A stretch of DNA of 64,000 bases from Acidimicrobiales bacterium (GTDB taxonomy: Bacteria > Actinomycetota > Acidimicrobiia > Acidimicrobiales > Iamiaceae): the NCBI GenBank assembly GCA_035547835.1, contig DASZTW010000008.1, positions 204,508-268,507 of the forward strand. Direction: 5' to 3'. Under the pieces are notes generated by a model. The model saw only the letters and a program-made list of their open reading frames with translations, made no database searches and was not told where the DNA came from. Below, piece after piece: positions 1-8,671 of the stretch. Position 1 is the first letter of the stretch. Every line of letters starts with the position of its first letter. The translations under genes were made by a program, and so were the position numbers.

Positions 1-383
1 TCGAGCAGAGGTGGCAGAACCTCGGCGAGTTCATCCGCGAGCAGCGTCGCACCGGCCACTTGTCATTGCGGAAGCTGTCGGAGATGGCCGGCATCTCCAA
101 CCCGTACCTCAGCCAGATCGAGCGCGGTCTCCGCAAGCCGTCGGCGGAGATCCTGCGCCAGATCGCCAGCGCGCTCGAGATCAGCTCCGAGAGCCTGTAC
201 GTGCGGGCTGGCATCCTCGACGAGCGCCAGGGCGAGTCCGACGTGCCGGCCGAGATCCGGCGTGACCCGCTCCTCACCGAGGAGCAGAAGCGCACCCTGC
301 TGCAGATCTACGAGTCGTTCCGGCGCGAGCGAGTCGAAGCCCCGGGCGCCAAAGCCGACGCCACTGGCGGCAAGGCGGGCTGA
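1..383 (+). CDS. XRE-family HTH transcriptional regulator (5' truncated)
   Basis: The reading frame is open from base 3 and the true start lies before the window. The visible ~126 residues contain a helix-turn-helix: LSLRKLSEMAGISNPYLSQIERG is the classic recognition-helix region of the XRE/Cro-C1 fold, followed by PSAEILRQIASALEIS. The short C-terminal tail (EEQKRTLLQIYESFRRE) is helical and charged. It ends five bases before mshA, so the two are probably cotranscribed, which makes a role near thiol or stress control possible but unproven. The target and ligand are unknown. Confidence 0.85.
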   Translation, partial: EQRWQNLGEFIREQRRTGHLSLRKLSEMAGISNPYLSQIERGLRKPSAEILRQIASALEISSESLYVRAGILDERQGESDVPAEIRRDPLLTEEQKRTLLQIYESFRRERVEAPGAKADATGGKAG

Positions 384-388
384 GCACC

Positions 389-1600
389 GTGCGCAGGTTG
401 GCGGTCCTGTCGCTGCACACGTCGCCGTTGGTGCAGCCGGGCGTCGGGGATTCGGGCGGCATGAACGTGTACGTCCGCGAGCTGGTGTCGTCGCTGGCCC
501 AGGCGGGTGTCGACTCCGACGTCTACGTCCGGCGGTGGCGTGACGACCTGCCCGACGAAGTGTTCGTCGAGCCGGGCTTTCGGGTGATCCACGTGCCGGC
601 GGGCGACCCGTCACTGCCGAAGGAGCTGCTGGCCGAGGTCGTCGACGAGTTCACCGAGCGAGCGCTGGCCCGCATCCGCACGAACCCGGTTGAAGCCGTC
701 CATGCCAACTACTGGCTCTCGGGCGTGGCCGGCCATCAGATCAAGCACGCCCTCGACCTGCCGCTGGTCGCCACCTTCCACACGCTGGCCCGGGTGAAGG
801 CCGACACCGGCGACCCGGAGCCGGAACGTCGGGTGGAGGCGGAGTCGATGGTGATCGCCTGTTCCGACGCGATCACCGCGTCGTCCGACGCGGAGGCCGA
901 CGAGCTCGTGACCTTGTACGGCGCGCCGCCGGGGCGCATCGAGATCGTCCCGCCAGGCGTGGTGCACGCCTTCTTCTCACCCGGCGAGGCGGCAGGGGCC
1001 CGCGCCGCGCTCGGCCTCGGCAACCACCCGGTCCTGTTGTTCGTGGGCCGCGTGCAGCCGCTGAAGGGGCTCGACGTCGCGATCGCGGCCTTGGCGCAGC
1101 TGGCCCGCCCCGACGCAGTGCTGGTGGCGGTGGGCGGCCCGAGCGGCGAGCGCGGCGAGGCCGAGTACGCCCGCTGCCACGCGCTGGCCGACGGGCTCGG
1201 GGTCGCGGACCGTGTCCGGTTCGTCGCGCCGCAGCCTCACCACTTGTTGTCCACCTTCTACCGCGCGGCCGATGTCGTGCTGGTGCCGAGCCGCTCGGAG
1301 TCGTTCGGGCTCGTCGCACTCGAGGCGGCCGCCTGTGGCGTGCCGGTGGTGGCTGCGGCCGTGGGTGGGCTCACCACGATCATCGAGGACGGGCGCACGG
1401 GGTTGCTGATCGACGACCGCGATCCGGCGCGCTTCGCGGCGGCGGTCGACGCATTGCTGGCGTCGCCCGACCTGGCCGCTCGTATGGGGGAGGCCGCCTC
1501 GGCCCGCGCCGCGAACTACACGTGGTCCCTCACCGCGGCGCGCCTGCGTCGGGTGTACGCCGACGTGGCCTCGCGCAGCCTCGTGGAGTGTGGCGGCTGA
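389..1600 (+). CDS. mshA: D-inositol-3-phosphate glycosyltransferase MshA
   Basis: This GT4 glycosyltransferase of 403 residues would transfer GlcNAc from UDP-GlcNAc to 1-D-myo-inositol 3-phosphate, the first step of mycothiol synthesis in actinobacteria. The N-terminus reads LSLHTSPLVQPGVGDSGGMN, matching the glycine-rich acceptor-domain signature of MshA. The C-terminal GT-B half has FVGRVQPLKG and the nucleotide-sugar-binding E-x7-E element in SRSESFGLVALEAAACG around residue 300-317. The GTG start directly follows the regulator. The neighbouring YbjN-domain gene and proC repeat the mycobacterial mshA neighbourhood. A generic GT4 enzyme is possible, but the N-terminal signature favours MshA. 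Confidence 0.85.
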   Translation: MRRLAVLSLHTSPLVQPGVGDSGGMNVYVRELVSSLAQAGVDSDVYVRRWRDDLPDEVFVEPGFRVIHVPAGDPSLPKELLAEVVDEFTERALARIRTNPVEAVHANYWLSGVAGHQIKHALDLPLVATFHTLARVKADTGDPEPERRVEAESMVIACSDAITASSDAEADELVTLYGAPPGRIEIVPPGVVHAFFSPGEAAGARAALGLGNHPVLLFVGRVQPLKGLDVAIAALAQLARPDAVLVAVGGPSGERGEAEYARCHALADGLGVADRVRFVAPQPHHLLSTFYRAADVVLVPSRSESFGLVALEAAACGVPVVAAAVGGLTTIIEDGRTGLLIDDRDPARFAAAVDALLASPDLAARMGEAASARAANYTWSLTAARLRRVYADVASRSLVECGG

Positions 1601-1637
1601 CCGACCGCGCTCGGCGCTGCGTCGCTCCCGGTGCCGG

Positions 1638-2432
1638 TCAGCCGAGCTCGCGCGATCGAGCAGTTGCGGCGGCCACGGCGTCGAGGAAGGCGGCTCGCAC
1701 GCCGGCGCGCTCGAGCTCGCGCAGACCCGCTGCGGTGGTGCCGCCCGGTGAAGTGACCGCGGCGCGCAGCTCTGCGGGGGCATCGCCCACTTCGCTGAGC
1801 AGGCGTGCCGAGCCGAGCAGCAGCTGGATCGTCAGGTCGATCGCGGTGGTCCGGCTGAGGCCCACGAGCACGCCCGCTTCGATCAGCGCCTCGGCCACCA
1901 GGAACACGTAAGCGGGACCCGAGCCGGACAGCCCGGTCACTGCGTCGAGCTGCGGCTCGGGCACTTCGATCACGGTGCCGACGGCTTCGAGGATCCCGGT
2001 CGCCCACGCGAGGTCGTCGACGCTGGCCGTGGTCCCCGCGCTGATGCCGGCTGCGCCAGCCCCGACGAGCGAGGGCGTGTTCGGCACGGCGCGAACGACG
2101 GCGGTACCCGCGGGCAGGTGCGATTCGAGCACGGTGAGCGTGATGCCGGCGGCGATCGACAACACCCGCTTGGGTGTCGTGGCGCCGAGGCCGCTGAGCT
2201 GGTCGGCGACGCCTGCGACGTGCTGCGGCTTCACGGCGATCACCACGCCGTCGGCAGCGACGGGTTCTGCACTGGTGGCGAGGCCGGGGAACCGGTCGGC
2301 GAGCGCCTCGCGGCGGTGCGGGTCGGTCTCGGAGACGGCGAGTTGCTCGGCTGGAGCCCAGCCGGCCTGGATCAGTCCACCGAGGAGGGCTTCGCCCATC
2401 CTCCCGCCACCCACGATCAGCAGCCGCGTCAT
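1638..2432 (-). CDS. proC: Pyrroline-5-carboxylate reductase
   Basis: The 264-residue protein catalyses the last step of proline synthesis, NAD(P)H-dependent reduction of pyrroline-5-carboxylate. The N-terminus is a Rossmann motif (LLIVGGGRMGEALLGG). Other family marks are VIAVKPQH, the PNTPSLVGAG segment, and the dimerisation/active-site signature LSGSGPAYVFLVAEALIEAG near residues 160-180. An in-frame GTG at 2441 gives three extra residues, but the -10 box TAGGGT at 2440-2445 puts a transcription start at the ATG, so the ATG at 2432 with a leaderless transcript is preferred. It converges with mshA, leaving a 37-base gap. Confidence 0.93.
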   Translation of the reverse strand: MTRLLIVGGGRMGEALLGGLIQAGWAPAEQLAVSETDPHRREALADRFPGLATSAEPVAADGVVIAVKPQHVAGVADQLSGLGATTPKRVLSIAAGITLTVLESHLPAGTAVVRAVPNTPSLVGAGAAGISAGTTASVDDLAWATGILEAVGTVIEVPEPQLDAVTGLSGSGPAYVFLVAEALIEAGVLVGLSRTTAIDLTIQLLLGSARLLSEVGDAPAELRAAVTSPGGTTAAGLRELERAGVRAAFLDAVAAATARSRELG

Positions 2433-2439
2433 GGGCGCC

Positions 2440-2445
2440 ACCCTA
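2440..2445 (-). promoter_or_regulatory. -10 box of proC (leaderless)
   Basis: TAGGGT on the reverse strand lies seven bases before the proC ATG, so transcription would begin at or next to the start codon. No Shine-Dalgarno sequence is present between them. A -35 element is not convincing. Confidence 0.45.
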
Positions 2446-2658
2446 CTGATCGCCGGTGCGCCGGCCTTCCGTTCCAGGCGCCTGACCGTGCACCGGGGGC
2501 ACGCTCCGGTGCCCAGGAGCGGGATTGCCGGGCCGCTGCCCCTTCCCCGATGGGCAGCGACCCGGCGTGCTCAAGGTACAACAGAGAGTGATAGAAAAGC
2601 AATGGAAATCATTGAAAAGTACAACCCGGCTGCGGTGGGCCGGCTGAAGCCCGGTCGG

Positions 2659-3174
2659 CTACGACCGTCGACCGCGGAACACCGAGCCGTAGCCGATCCG
2701 CATGGCAGGGCCGAAGAACTGCTCGACGTAAGCCCACACCGACCCGATCAGCTGATCGAGGCGCGCCTCGTCGACCTCGTCGAACGGCACTTGGCCGACG
2801 AGGTAGATCGCGTCCTCCGGCCCGATCGCGAAGGCCATCGCCTGCAGCCGCGCGTTGCGCCGGAGCAAGTGCTCGTACAGCTCGCCGTGCCGCTCGATGG
2901 GCGCCGGCATGACGTACGTCTCGTGGTGCAGCGATCGTTGGCGGAGCGTCAACCAGATGGTGAACGGTCCCCGCTCGTCGCCGATGAGGCGGGCGTACCA
3001 CCGGTGCTCACCCGGATCGCCGCGCTCCACCACGTCGATGACCGGGTTGTCCTCGCGCAGGTCTTGCAGCCATTCGTCGATCTGCCGGTCGAGTGCGTCG
3101 AGCTCCTCGGGTGTGGCCGGGGCGTCGGGCGCGGGCGGGTCCGCTGGGTCGGGCGACTCCCGCAGGTTCGGCAT
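2659..3174 (-). CDS. YbjN-domain protein
   Basis: The 171-residue protein has a Pro/Asp-rich N-terminus, then a helix (LDALDRQIDEWLQDL) and an alpha/beta domain with FTIWLTLRQRSLHHETYVMP, LLRRNARLQAMAFAIGPEDAIYLVGQVP and a final helix ending FFGPAMRIGY. This is the layout of the YbjN / type III chaperone-like fold that sits next to mshA in mycobacteria (Rv0487). Its function is unknown; related domains act as chaperones or sensory regulators. The ATG at 3174 is chosen because the reading frame upstream is low-quality sequence and a -10 box lies six bases before it. Confidence 0.75.
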   Translation of the reverse strand: MPNLRESPDPADPPAPDAPATPEELDALDRQIDEWLQDLREDNPVIDVVERGDPGEHRWYARLIGDERGPFTIWLTLRQRSLHHETYVMPAPIERHGELYEHLLRRNARLQAMAFAIGPEDAIYLVGQVPFDEVDEARLDQLIGSVWAYVEQFFGPAMRIGYGSVFRGRRS

Positions 3175-3180
3175 GGGTCG

Positions 3181-3186
3181 ATGGTA
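3181..3186 (-). promoter_or_regulatory. -10 box of the YbjN gene (leaderless)
   Basis: TACCAT on the reverse strand is six bases before the ATG at 3174, with no ribosome-binding site in between. This is the spacing expected of a leaderless transcript. Confidence 0.4.
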
Positions 3187-3283
3187 GGGGAGGCCGGCGC
3201 GTGCGACCGCGGTGGGCGAGCGACGCCGCCGATGCCATGAGCCTGGTTTGCGCGTCACTCTTGGCGCGCTCTCCAATGGGGCG

Positions 3284-3373
3284 GTGCGACCCGGAACCAC
3301 CATCGTGTTGGTCGGCCTGCTGCTGTTGATCTTCGGCGCAGCGTTCATCCAGTTCGTGTTCCTCGCCCGTTGA
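3284..3373 (+). CDS. Small single-span membrane protein (29 aa), putative
   Basis: A GTG-started frame of 29 residues encodes one hydrophobic helix (TTIVLVGLLLLIFGAAFIQF) ending with a basic residue before the stop. It sits alone between the divergent YbjN gene and the acyl-CoA ligase. The ribosome-binding site is weak (a GGGG run just upstream). The uninterrupted hydrophobic helix suggests a real small membrane protein, but length alone gives little statistical support. Confidence 0.4.
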   Translation: MRPGTTIVLVGLLLLIFGAAFIQFVFLAR

Positions 3374-3458
3374 GGACCTGGCCTCGGGGAGCGGCGCGGC
3401 CTCGGCGCTCTACCATCGAGCCGCCTGCGACCCTCGCCGAGGCAGCCAGGGAGTCGAC

Positions 3459-4952
3459 GTGAACCTCGCATCGATCATCGAGTCGCACCCCGCCGAATCG
3501 CCGGCGCTGGTGAGCCGCGCCGATGTCACCTCCTACGGCCAGCTGCGTGACCAGACCGAGCGACTGCGTGGCGGGCTGGTCGGGCTCGGGATCCAGCCCG
3601 GCGACCGGGTCGCCATCTGCTGTGCCAACAACTGGTACTTCGTGGTGTCGTACCTGGCGGTGGTCGGCATCGGCGCGATCGCGGTGCCCCTCAACCCCAC
3701 CAGCCCCGCGCCCGAACTGCAGCACGAGCTGACCGTGGTCGGTGCCAAGGCCGTGATCGCCGGCCCCTCTGGTCGTCACGGGGTCAGCGGCCTCGACCGC
3801 GCCGCTCTGCCGGAGTTGGAGGCGGTGGTGGCGGCTGCCGGCCACGGGCTCGCCGACGCGGTCGACTTGGAGCAGCTGCTCGCGGCCGGGCCGGCACCGA
3901 TCGTCGATCGCGAGCCCGGCGACCTCGCCGCGCTGGTGTTCACCAGTGGCACGGCCGGTCGGCCCAAGGCCGCCATGTTGAGCCACCGCAACCTGCTGTC
4001 GAACATCGCCCAGTTGAACGCCGAGCCGAGCAGGGCGATCCGAGCCGACGAAGTCGTGCTCGTCGTGTTGCCGCTGTTCCACATCTTCGGCCTCACGGTC
4101 GGCATCGGCGCGGCGCTCGCCAACGGCGGATCGGTCGTGCTGGTGGAGCGCTTCGATCCCAGCTCGGCGCTCGAGACCGTCGGGCGGCACGGGGTCACGA
4201 TCATCCCCGGCGCACCCGCGATGTGGGCGGCCTGGGCCAACCTGCCCGACGCGTCGCCCGACGCGCTGGCATCGGTGCGGCTCGCGCTCAGCGGGTCCGA
4301 CAAGCTTCCGGCCGCCGTGGCAGAGGCCGTCGAAGCCCGGTTCGGCGTCGTGGTCCACGAGGGCTATGGCCTGACCGAGGCCGCGCCGGTGGTCACGACG
4401 TCGGTGGGTGACCAACCCCGCTACGGGTCGATCGGCGTGCCGTTGCCCGGTGTCGAGGTCCGCCTGGTCGACGCCGGCGGCGACGACGCCCTGATCGACG
4501 ATCCCGGCGAGCTGTGGGTCCGCGGACCCAACGTCTTCCAGGGTTACTGGGACGACCCCGAGGCCACCGCCGCAGTGCTCACCGACGACGGGTGGCTGCG
4601 CACCGGCGACCTCGCGGTCGTGTCCGACGACGGGCACCTCACGCTCGTCGACCGGATGAAGGACCTCATCATCGTGTCGGGGTTCAACGTGTACCCCGGC
4701 GAGGTCGAGGACGTCCTCATCGCCCATCCTGGCGTCGACGCGTGCGCAGTGGTCGGCGTGCCGCATCCCTATTCCGGCGAGTCCGTCAAGGCCTACGTGG
4801 TGGGCGCGCCGGGTGTCGCCCTCGAGGAAGACGACCTGATCGCGTGGTGCGGCCAGCACTTGGCGCGCTACAAGTGCCCGGAGAAGGTCATGTTCGTGAC
4901 CGAGCTGCCGAAGGGACTGAGCGGAAAGGTCCTGCGGTCGGCGTTGGACTGA
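3459..4952 (+). CDS. Long-chain acyl-CoA synthetase / AMP-dependent ligase
   Basis: The 497-residue ANL-superfamily enzyme would activate a carboxylic acid to acyl-AMP and then acyl-CoA. Visible core motifs are the P-loop VFTSGTAGRPKAAMLSH near residue 160, YGLTEAAPV near 305, the hinge region WLRTGDLAVVSDDGHLTLVDRMKD near 380-400, and the C-terminal catalytic lysine in LPKGLSGKVLRSALD. GTG at 3459 is preceded by AGGGAG five bases away, and a TACCAT -10 lies at 3411-3416. Length and motifs match fatty-acyl-CoA ligases (FadD-like); the substrate cannot be read from the sequence. It stands alone before rex. Confidence 0.88.
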   Translation: MNLASIIESHPAESPALVSRADVTSYGQLRDQTERLRGGLVGLGIQPGDRVAICCANNWYFVVSYLAVVGIGAIAVPLNPTSPAPELQHELTVVGAKAVIAGPSGRHGVSGLDRAALPELEAVVAAAGHGLADAVDLEQLLAAGPAPIVDREPGDLAALVFTSGTAGRPKAAMLSHRNLLSNIAQLNAEPSRAIRADEVVLVVLPLFHIFGLTVGIGAALANGGSVVLVERFDPSSALETVGRHGVTIIPGAPAMWAAWANLPDASPDALASVRLALSGSDKLPAAVAEAVEARFGVVVHEGYGLTEAAPVVTTSVGDQPRYGSIGVPLPGVEVRLVDAGGDDALIDDPGELWVRGPNVFQGYWDDPEATAAVLTDDGWLRTGDLAVVSDDGHLTLVDRMKDLIIVSGFNVYPGEVEDVLIAHPGVDACAVVGVPHPYSGESVKAYVVGAPGVALEEDDLIAWCGQHLARYKCPEKVMFVTELPKGLSGKVLRSALD

Positions 4953-4962
4953 GAACCGTCCT

Positions 4963-4992
4963 TTGTGAACAAACGAACGAGCGGGGTATGTT
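4963..4992 (+). promoter_or_regulatory. rex promoter with an overlapping Rex half-operator
   Basis: A -35 TTGTGA (4963-4968) and a -10 TATGTT (4987-4992) are separated by 18 bases, with the rex ATG ten bases after the -10, so the leader is nearly absent. TTGTGAA at 4963-4969 is an exact left half of the Rex operator consensus TTGTGAANNNNTTCACAA; the right half is poorly kept (CGAACGA). This suggests autoregulation through a degenerate site. Confidence 0.5.
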
Positions 4993-5001
4993 CAGAGCAC
5001 C

Positions 5002-5706
5002 ATGGCGAACCGCCCCCCGCGCCGGATTCCAGAGGCCACCGTCTCCCGCTTGCCGGTGTACCTGCGCAGCCTCGCCGACCTGCAAGACGCCGGATCCGCC
5101 ACCGTGTCGTCGGAGCAGCTCGCTGACTTGGCGGGCGTGAATGCCGCCAAAGTCCGCAAGGACCTTTCGTACCTCGGTAGCTATGGCACCCGCGGTGTCG
5201 GCTACGACGTCGAGCCGCTGATCTTCCACATCAGCCGCGAGCTCGGCCTCACCAAGGACTGGCCGGTTGTCATCGTGGGCGTCGGAAACCTCGGCCGCGC
5301 GCTCGCCGACTTTCGCGGTTTCGCCCAGCGCGGCTTCCCTGTGGTGGCGTTGGTGGACGCCGACCCGGCGAAGGCAGGCAGCCGTGTGCACGGGATCGAA
5401 GTGAGCGGCGTTGCCGAGCTCCCCGACCTGGTGGAGCGGCTGGACGTCGCGATCGGCATCGTGGCCACACCCCCGAATGCGGCACAGGACGTCACGAACA
5501 TGCTGGTCGACGCCGGCGTGCAGGCCATCTTGAACTTCGCCCCCGTCGTGCTGTCGGTGCCCGCCGATGTCAGCTTGCGAAAAGTCGACTTGGCCCTCGA
5601 GCTGCAGGTCCTCAGCTTCTACCAGCAGCGCCGCCAGGGCGGACCGCCCCTGCTCGACGGGGCGTCACCCGGCGTGGGCAGGGGCGAGCTGGCGCCGAAC
5701 GCCTGA
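5002..5706 (+). CDS. rex: Redox-sensing transcriptional repressor Rex
   Basis: The 234-residue protein is a NADH/NAD+-sensing repressor. The N-terminal winged helix covers residues ~1-80 (IPEATVSRLPVYLRSL and the recognition segment AGVNAAKVRKDLSYLGSYG). The Rossmann domain begins with VIVGVGNLGRALA near residue 90. The C-terminal domain-swapped helix LALELQVLSFYQQR is characteristic of the family. NADH binding releases DNA in known Rex proteins. The gene heads a run of tetrapyrrole genes and ends one base before the next ATG, as in Streptomyces, where Rex controls hem and respiratory genes. Its promoter carries a Rex half-site. Confidence 0.95.
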   Translation: MANRPPRRIPEATVSRLPVYLRSLADLQDAGSATVSSEQLADLAGVNAAKVRKDLSYLGSYGTRGVGYDVEPLIFHISRELGLTKDWPVVIVGVGNLGRALADFRGFAQRGFPVVALVDADPAKAGSRVHGIEVSGVAELPDLVERLDVAIGIVATPPNAAQDVTNMLVDAGVQAILNFAPVVLSVPADVSLRKVDLALELQVLSFYQQRRQGGPPLLDGASPGVGRGELAPNA

Positions 5707-5707
5707 C

Positions 5708-6346
5708 ATGGGCACGTCCTGGTATCCGGTGAACCTCGACCTTCGTGGTCGCCGGTGCCTGGTCGTCGGCGCCGGAAGCGTCGCGGTCGACAAGGTCGAC
5801 GGCCTGCTCGACGCGGGTGCCGAGGTCGTCGTGGTCGCTCCTCGGGCCGTTCCCGCCATCGCCGAACGGGCTGCCGCGGGGGAAGTCGAGCTTGCCTCGC
5901 GCCCCTATGCAGACGCCGACCTCGACGGGGTCTGGTACGTCGTTGCCGCGACCGGCGACCCGGCCGTGAACGCGGCGGTGCGGGCGGCTGCCGATGTTCG
6001 CCACGTGTTCGTCAACGCCGCCGACGACACGGCGAGCTGCACGGCGATCTTGCCGTCGCGGCTGCGGCGAGGCGACCTGCTGGTCACGTTCTCGACCGGC
6101 GGCACGAGCCCGGCGTTGAGCAAGTGGCTGCGGCGCCAGGCCGAGCAGACGTATGGGCCGGAGTACGAGACGTTGACGACCTTGTTGGGCCGAGTCCGGC
6201 GTGAACGCCAGGCGCGCGGCGCGTCGTCGGACCCCCGAGGTTGGCAACGAGCGCTCGATTCGGGAATCCTTGATCTGGTCCGCCAGGGTCGGACCGCTGA
6301 CGCCAAGGAGTTGCTCGACGCGTGTCTGTCGTCGTCATCGGCTTGA
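5708..6346 (+). CDS. Precorrin-2 dehydrogenase / sirohydrochlorin ferrochelatase (CysG N-terminal type)
   Basis: The 212-residue protein corresponds to the N-terminal half of CysG (Met8p family), oxidising precorrin-2 to sirohydrochlorin and possibly inserting iron to make sirohaem. It begins YPVNLDLRGRRCLVVGAGSVA, a Rossmann NAD-binding motif, followed by VVVVAPRA and the conserved FVNAADD. The dimerisation segment LLVTFSTGGTSPALSKWLRR is present. The methyltransferase half of CysG is encoded separately, in the cobA-hemD fusion at 9867-11387. The gene overlaps hemA by 25 bases, so the two are translationally coupled. Confidence 0.9.
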   Translation: MGTSWYPVNLDLRGRRCLVVGAGSVAVDKVDGLLDAGAEVVVVAPRAVPAIAERAAAGEVELASRPYADADLDGVWYVVAATGDPAVNAAVRAAADVRHVFVNAADDTASCTAILPSRLRRGDLLVTFSTGGTSPALSKWLRRQAEQTYGPEYETLTTLLGRVRRERQARGASSDPRGWQRALDSGILDLVRQGRTADAKELLDACLSSSSA

Positions 6347-7692
6347 ACCACCGCACCATGCCGCTCGATCAGTTCGAGCGCATGGCGATCGGTGAGCCCC
6401 AGTTGCCCAAGGCACTGGCGATGGTGCGCGGCACCGATCACGTCGCCGAGACCGTTGTGCTCTCCACGTGCAACCGCACAGAGGTCTATGCCGTCGCCGA
6501 GAAGTTCCACGGTGCGTACTCCGACATCCGCGACTTCCTCGCGCAGATGGCCGATGTCGCCCCGGAGGAGTTCAGCGACCACCTGTATGTCCACTACGAC
6601 GAAGGCGCGGTGCGGCATCTGTTCTCGGTGGTGTGCGGGCTCGATTCGGTGGTGGTGGGCGAGCACGAGATCCTCGGTCAGACCAAAGACGCCTGGGAGC
6701 TCGCGCAGGACGAGTCCGCGGCAGGGCCCGTCCTCAACATGTTGTTCCGGCATGCGGTCGAGACCGGCAAGCGGGCCCGCACCGAGACCAGCATCGGACG
6801 CCACATCGCATCGGCGTCGCAAGCCGCGGTGGCCATGGCGGCCGAGCGGCTCGGCACCCTCGAAGGTCGGTCGGTGCTGGTGGTGGGCGCCGGCGAGATG
6901 GGCGAAGGCATGGCCGTCACGCTCGCCCGCTCCGGCGTCCGAGAGGTGCTGGTGGCCAACCGCACCCGGGCGCGGGCCGACGCCCTCGCCGAACGGGTCG
7001 GTGGGCGGGCCGTCGGGCTCGACGCCATCCCCGATGCCGTGCGAAACGTCGACGTGCTGCTCACCTCGACCGGCGCCACCGAGTTGATCGTCGACCACGC
7101 CGAGTTCGCCCCGCTCGTGCAGGAGCGCGACGACCGGCCGCTGTTGATCGTCGACATCGCCGTGCCGCGCGACGTCGACCGCGCCATCGGCGACCTCGCT
7201 GGCGTCACGTTGCTCGACATGGATGACCTGCGGCGGTTCGCCGAAGCCGGGATGCGCGCCCGCCGCCGCGAGGTGGTCGACGTTCAGTCGATCATCGAGG
7301 AGGAACTGGAGCGCTACCGCAGCTCGACCTCGGCCCGTACGGTGTCGCCGCTGATCGCCAAGCTCCACGAAGGCGCCGAATGGATCCGTCGGTCGGAGCT
7401 CGAGCGGTATGCCGCGCGGCTCGAAGGGTTGGATCCCCGCCAGCGCGAATCGGTCGAGGCGCTCACCCGTGGCATCGTCGCGAAGCTCCTCCATCAACCC
7501 ACCGTGGCGTTGAAGGACACGGCCGGGTCGGCCCGTGGCGAACGGCTTGCCGACGCATTGCGCGACGTGTTCGGGTTGCGGGAGGAAGGCGACGGGCCCG
7601 CCCCGCTCGGGTCCACGCCTCTGTCGGAGCTGGGTGAGGAGATACCGCCCGGGTCCGTCCCGCCGATCGCCGCACCCCCGAACGCCCGTTGA
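6322..7692 (+). CDS. hemA: Glutamyl-tRNA reductase
   Basis: The 456-residue enzyme reduces glutamyl-tRNA(Glu) to glutamate-1-semialdehyde, the committed step of the C5 haem pathway. The catalytic cysteine is Cys50 in VVLSTCNRTEVYA. The tRNA and substrate region VCGLDSVVVGEHEILGQ lies near residue 100. The NADPH domain starts with VLVVGAGEMGEGMAVTLA near 190, and the dimerisation domain follows. GTG is the start, giving MSVVVIGLNHRT, the normal N-terminus. The C-terminal ~40 residues are Pro/Gly-rich and poorly conserved. Its stop overlaps the hemC start (TTGA). Confidence 0.96.
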   Translation: MSVVVIGLNHRTMPLDQFERMAIGEPQLPKALAMVRGTDHVAETVVLSTCNRTEVYAVAEKFHGAYSDIRDFLAQMADVAPEEFSDHLYVHYDEGAVRHLFSVVCGLDSVVVGEHEILGQTKDAWELAQDESAAGPVLNMLFRHAVETGKRARTETSIGRHIASASQAAVAMAAERLGTLEGRSVLVVGAGEMGEGMAVTLARSGVREVLVANRTRARADALAERVGGRAVGLDAIPDAVRNVDVLLTSTGATELIVDHAEFAPLVQERDDRPLLIVDIAVPRDVDRAIGDLAGVTLLDMDDLRRFAEAGMRARRREVVDVQSIIEEELERYRSSTSARTVSPLIAKLHEGAEWIRRSELERYAARLEGLDPRQRESVEALTRGIVAKLLHQPTVALKDTAGSARGERLADALRDVFGLREEGDGPAPLGSTPLSELGEEIPPGSVPPIAAPPNAR

Positions 7693-8609
7693 TCACTTCC
7701 GCCGCCGCGGGCGCCGTTCGCATCGCGACCCGGGGGAGCGAGCTGGCCCGCTGGCAGGCCGACCACGTGGGCTCCCTGTTGGCGACCGCGCACCCCGGGC
7801 TCTCGGTGGAGCTCGTGCCCGTGCAGACCACCGGCGACCGCCGGCTCGACGTCCCGATCTGGGAGCTGGGCGGCAAAGGGGTGTTTGCCAAGGAAGTCCA
7901 GGCCGCGGTGTTGGACGGCCGTGCCGATCTGGCCGTCCACTCCGGCAAGGACCTCCCGTCGATCGCCGTCGACGGGTTGGTGCTGGCCGCAGTCCCCGAA
8001 CGCGGCGACGCCCGCGACGCGCTGGTCGGCAGCACACTCGACGCGCTCCCGTCTGGCGCACGTATCGGCACGGGATCGGTCCGCCGTCGGGCCCAGCTGG
8101 CGCACCTTCGGCCCGACCTCACGTTCGGCGAGCTGCGGGGCAACATGGCCACCCGGTTGGCCAAGGCAGCCGACTTCGACGCCATCGTCGTGGCCGCCGT
8201 GGCGTTCGAGCGCCTGGGCCTCGACGAACACCTCACCGAGGTGCTCGACCCGCGCCTGCTGTTGCCGCAAGTGGCGCAAGGCGCGCTGGCTGTCGAGTGT
8301 CGCGAGGACGACGACGCGACCCGCACGCTCCTCGCAGCGATCGAACACGCGGGCTCGCGACGGCGCGTCGACGCCGAGCGAGGGTTCCTGGCCGAGCTCG
8401 GCGGCGACTGCAACCTCCCTGCCGGCGCGCACGCCGTCGGAGGGGCCAATGGTTCGCTACGGCTCGACGCCCTGATCGCGTCGCTCGACGGCCACGTGGT
8501 GCTACGTGACGTCGCCGACCTCGGCAGCGGCGAGACGCCCGCCGAGCTCGGTCACCGACTCGCCCGCCGCCTGCGCGACGAGACGGGCGCCGCGGCCCTC
8601 CTCCCCTGA
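7689..8609 (+). CDS. hemC: Porphobilinogen deaminase (hydroxymethylbilane synthase)
   Basis: The 306-residue enzyme polymerises four porphobilinogens to hydroxymethylbilane. It begins with VRIATRGSELARWQADHV, and has DLAVHSGKDLPS, IGTGSVRRRAQLAHLRPDL and ELRGNMATRLAK. The dipyrromethane cofactor attaches to the cysteine in LGGDCNLPAG (~Cys241). The start is TTG at 7689, overlapping the hemA stop as TTGA; no ATG or GTG lies upstream of the conserved N-terminus. A strong hairpin follows the stop. Confidence 0.94.
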   Translation: MITSAAAGAVRIATRGSELARWQADHVGSLLATAHPGLSVELVPVQTTGDRRLDVPIWELGGKGVFAKEVQAAVLDGRADLAVHSGKDLPSIAVDGLVLAAVPERGDARDALVGSTLDALPSGARIGTGSVRRRAQLAHLRPDLTFGELRGNMATRLAKAADFDAIVVAAVAFERLGLDEHLTEVLDPRLLLPQVAQGALAVECREDDDATRTLLAAIEHAGSRRRVDAERGFLAELGGDCNLPAGAHAVGGANGSLRLDALIASLDGHVVLRDVADLGSGETPAELGHRLARRLRDETGAAALLP

Positions 8610-8630
8610 TCGTGTCCCCATCGACCCTGC

Positions 8631-8671
8631 TGTGAGCACTTGGCCACCTCCACGGTGGTCAAGTGCTCACA
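8631..8671. terminator. Bidirectional hairpin terminator between hemC and a convergent gene
   Basis: An 18-base arm (8631-8648, starting TGTGAGCACTTG) pairs with 8654-8671 across the five-base loop TCCAC, with one position that is G-T. There is no U-tract, as is common for actinobacterial terminators. The stop codon of the reverse-strand gene (8667-8669) lies inside the right arm, so the hairpin can serve both converging genes. Confidence 0.7.
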
